Part shown: positions 6,368 to 8,189 of the stretch, piece by piece
How the letters are laid out: each line of letters begins with the position of its first letter
Numbering within the stretch: position 1 is the stretch's first letter
Assembly (NCBI GenBank): GCA_031272655.1
Contig: JAISTJ010000171.1
Span: forward strand, 1-8,189
Direction: 5' to 3'
Length of the DNA: 8,189 nt
DNA from: Tannerella sp.
Lineage (GTDB): Bacteria > Bacteroidota > Bacteroidia > Bacteroidales > Tannerellaceae
Position numbers and translations under genes: made by a program
Notes under the pieces: model-generated
What the model was told of the DNA's origin: nothing
Seen by the model: only the letters and a program-made list of their open reading frames with translations
Database searches by the model: none

Positions 6368-7986
6368 CTCTTTCAGAAGAAATACATCGTCGGCGTACTT
6401 TTGCTATAATAAGCCATCCTGACGCCGGCAAGACTACGCTTACCGAAAAACTCCTGCTTTTCGGCGGGGCTATACATATTGCAGGTGCGGTCAAATCGAA
6501 CAAGATACGACGTACAGCAACATCCGACTGGATGGAGATAGAAAAACAACGCGGCATCTCGGTCGCTACTTCCGTCATGGCTTTTGACTACGGCGACTAC
6601 AAGATAAATATCCTCGATACACCAGGTCATCAGGACTTTGCCGAAGATACTTACCGCACACTGACAGCCGTTGACAGCGTCATCATCGTAATTGATGCGG
6701 CGAAAGGCGTTGAGGCGCAGACGCGCAAACTGATGGAAGTGTGCCGTATGCGACGTACACCTGTCATCGTTTTTGTAAATAAGATGGACCGCGAGGGCAA
6801 AGACCCGTTTGACCTGCTTGACGAGATTGAAGCTGAGCTGCATATCAATGTGCGCCCCCTGAGCTGGCCTATCGGCATAGGACAGAGTTTCAAAGGCGTC
6901 TATAACCTCTACGAACAGAAACTCAATCTCTATACCCCAAGCAAACAGACTGTTACCGAAAGTATTGAAATTGAGGATATTAACAGTCCGGAGTTAGAGA
7001 AATATATTGATGACAGGCAAGCCGGGAAGCTTCGGGCTGATATTGAGTTGATCGAAGGGGTTTATGGGGAAGATGAAATCTCAAACTTCAAACATCAAAC
7101 CCCAAACATCAAACCCCAAACATCAAACCCCTATCTTGACGGAGACCTTGCCCCTGTCTTCTTCGGTTCGGCGTTAAATAACTTCGGCGTCCGTGAGCTG
7201 CTCGACTGTTTTGTCCGGATAGCCCCTTTCCCGCGCCCTGTACAAGCACAGGAACGCACTGTGAACCCCGAAGAAGAACATTTTACGGGCTTTGTCTTTA
7301 AAATTCACGCTAACATGGATCCTAATCACCGCAGCTGTATCGCGTTCGTGAAAGTATGCTCCGGTCGTTTTGAACGGAATGCCAACTACAAACATATCCG
7401 CTTCGGCAAATTTTTCCGCTTCAGCAGCCCTACTGCATTTATGGCGCAGAAGAAAGAGATTGTAGATGAGGCGTTTGCAGGCGATATAGTCGGTCTGCCC
7501 GATACGGGTACGTTCAAGATCGGCGACAGCCTGACTGAAGGCGAAGAGCTTCATTTCAAGGGACTGCCGAGTTTCTCGCCGGAGATGTTCAAGTACATTG
7601 ACAACGCCGACCCGATGAAAGCCAAACAGCTCGCAAAAGGTATAGAGCAACTGATGGATGAAGGCGTTGCGCAACTGTTTGTTAATCAGTTTAATAACAG
7701 GAAAATCATTGGCACCGTCGGGCAACTGCAGTTCGAGGTCATTCAATACCGGTTGCAGAGCGAATACGGCGCACAGTGCCGTTGGGAGCCTGTCAGCCTG
7801 TACAAGGCTTGTTGGCTTGAATCGGATGACAGCGACGCCTTAGATAACTTTAAACGGCGCAAAGCGCAATATATGGCTCTCGACCGCGAAGGCAGGGATG
7901 TCTATCTTGCCGATTCGTCCTACGTCTTGGCTATGGCTCAACAGGATTTCCCATCCATCAAATTCCATTTCACTTCGGAATTTTAA
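6364..7986 (+). CDS. prfC: Peptide chain release factor 3 (RF3)
   Basis: This is a 540-residue translational GTPase that removes RF1/RF2 from the ribosome after peptide release. G motifs: SHPDAGKTT at 17-25 (P-loop), [10 protein letters not shown] at 63-72 (switch I region), DTPGH at 85-89, NKMD at 139-142 and FFGSAL at 266-271. RF3-specific sequences follow ([15 protein letters not shown] at 309-323, [15 protein letters not shown] at 450-464). The frame is open upstream to 6148, but I chose the ATG at 6364. It gives the family N-terminus ([20 protein letters not shown]) and overlaps the rfbD stop as ATGA, indicating coupling. Residues 240-256 ([17 protein letters not shown]) are encoded by a period-7 repeat and sit where relatives have a shorter link before [12 protein letters not shown]. 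The protein is correspondingly about 15 residues longer than the usual Bacteroidota RF3, as I recall it. All motifs on both sides are intact and in frame, so it is probably functional. Confidence 0.96.
   Translation: MTLSEEIHRRRTFAIISHPDAGKTTLTEKLLLFGGAIHIAGAVKSNKIRRTATSDWMEIEKQRGISVATSVMAFDYGDYKINILDTPGHQDFAEDTYRTLTAVDSVIIVIDAAKGVEAQTRKLMEVCRMRRTPVIVFVNKMDREGKDPFDLLDEIEAELHINVRPLSWPIGIGQSFKGVYNLYEQKLNLYTPSKQTVTESIEIEDINSPELEKYIDDRQAGKLRADIELIEGVYGEDEISNFKHQTPNIKPQTSNPYLDGDLAPVFFGSALNNFGVRELLDCFVRIAPFPRPVQAQERTVNPEEEHFTGFVFKIHANMDPNHRSCIAFVKVCSGRFERNANYKHIRFGKFFRFSSPTAFMAQKKEIVDEAFAGDIVGLPDTGTFKIGDSLTEGEELHFKGLPSFSPEMFKYIDNADPMKAKQLAKGIEQLMDEGVAQLFVNQFNNRKIIGTVGQLQFEVIQYRLQSEYGAQCRWEPVSLYKACWLESDDSDALDNFKRRKAQYMALDREGRDVYLADSSYVLAMAQQDFPSIKFHFTSEF
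7081..7129 (+). repeat. Heptamer array inside prfC (14-base unit x3 at its core)
   Basis: Seven consecutive heptamers of form YCAAACN: TCAAACT, TCAAACA, TCAAACC, CCAAACA, TCAAACC, CCAAACA, TCAAACC. Within and just beyond this, the 14-mer CAAACATCAAACCC occurs three times with no mismatch (7089-7102, 7103-7116, 7117-7130). The three units total 42 bases, or 14 codons, so they keep the frame together although each is read in a different frame. Confidence 0.95.
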
Positions 7987-7991
7987 CCGCA

Positions 7992-8189
7992 CTACTTCCT
8001 TTTGCGGGTATCCTTGATGGCTTTCAGGACGGGCGGAGCTAACGGCACAAACGGCTTATCAACCGACGAGCTGCGGGTAGATGTCGGATATGCCGGCACG
8101 ACGTCGTCCTGAAGGAACTGCTCAAATGAATAGTCAATCCCTGCTAAATACATGATACGCCGCACAATAGCCCAACGGCTCGGAGCGTT
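7992..8189 (-). CDS. C-terminal fragment of an unrecognised protein
   Basis: This frame is open from the right edge to a TAG stop codon at 7992-7994 and gives 65 residues with ordinary coding character. It starts NAPSRWAIVRRIMYLAGIDY, continues with an acidic FEQFLQDDVVP segment and a Ser/Pro-rich stretch, and ends in a basic tail (KDTRKRK). I do not recognise the family. It converges on prfC with only 5 bases between the two stop codons, which leaves no room for an intergenic terminator. The 66 codons without a stop and the sensible composition support a real gene, but the start and most of the protein lie outside the window. Confidence 0.6.
   Translation of the reverse strand, partial: NAPSRWAIVRRIMYLAGIDYSFEQFLQDDVVPAYPTSTRSSSVDKPFVPLAPPVLKAIKDTRKRK

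Noticed and set aside
7081..7130. CRISPR-like array
   Set aside because: The units are 7-14 bases and directly adjacent with no spacers, the array lies inside a coding gene, and no cas genes are nearby.
7174..7746. Minus-strand open frame of 190 codons within prfC
   Set aside because: It is antisense to conserved RF3 sequence and is a by-product of that gene's codon use.
7987..8007. Possible terminator hairpin, CCGC paired with GCGG
   Set aside because: The stem is only 4 base pairs with a 13-base loop and no T-run follows.

Overview
The window looks like ordinary chromosomal housekeeping DNA from a member of the Bacteroidota, most likely the Bacteroidales. The clues are the gene order (parA, parB, a DUF5683 membrane protein, then an MltD-like LysM transglycosylase), a DUF4924 protein next to rfbD and prfC, Bacteroidota-type TAnnTTTG promoter boxes, and the lack of clear Shine-Dalgarno sites. 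I recognise these families from memory. No search was run, and I cannot name a genus.

Layout. Six genes point left from a divergent promoter region near 5440-5510: a DUF4924 protein (4902-5441), a metallo-beta-lactamase-fold hydrolase (4070-4918), parA (3213-4004), parB (2276-3190), DUF5683 (1569-2273) and an MltD-like lytic transglycosylase (1556 to beyond the left edge). The first two overlap by 17 bases. ParA has its own promoter box in the 65-base gap before it, and the four genes from parA on are tightly packed. Two genes point right: rfbD (5513-6367) and prfC (6364-7986), joined by an ATGA stop/start overlap. A partial leftward gene of unknown function (7992 to beyond the right edge) converges on prfC with only 5 bases between the stop codons.

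Function. ParA and ParB form the chromosome segregation pair. The transglycosylase remodels peptidoglycan in the envelope, and DUF5683 is an exported or membrane protein of unknown role. RfbD makes dTDP-L-rhamnose for surface polysaccharide. PrfC (RF3) recycles class I release factors from the ribosome.

Most unusual signal. A period-7 direct repeat built on CAAACNN occurs inside genes. In prfC a perfect 14-base unit is repeated three times (7089-7130). It adds about 14-15 residues to RF3 relative to the family pattern, and the frame is kept only because three units make 42 bases. The same heptamer makes up the C-terminal tail of parA, where it gives the same KPQTSN peptide as in prfC. A weaker version lies in DUF5683. 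A separate 20-base-period duplication supplies the stop codon of the hydrolase. I found no RNA gene, CRISPR array, insertion sequence or defence system, and no evidence for a new multi-gene system.
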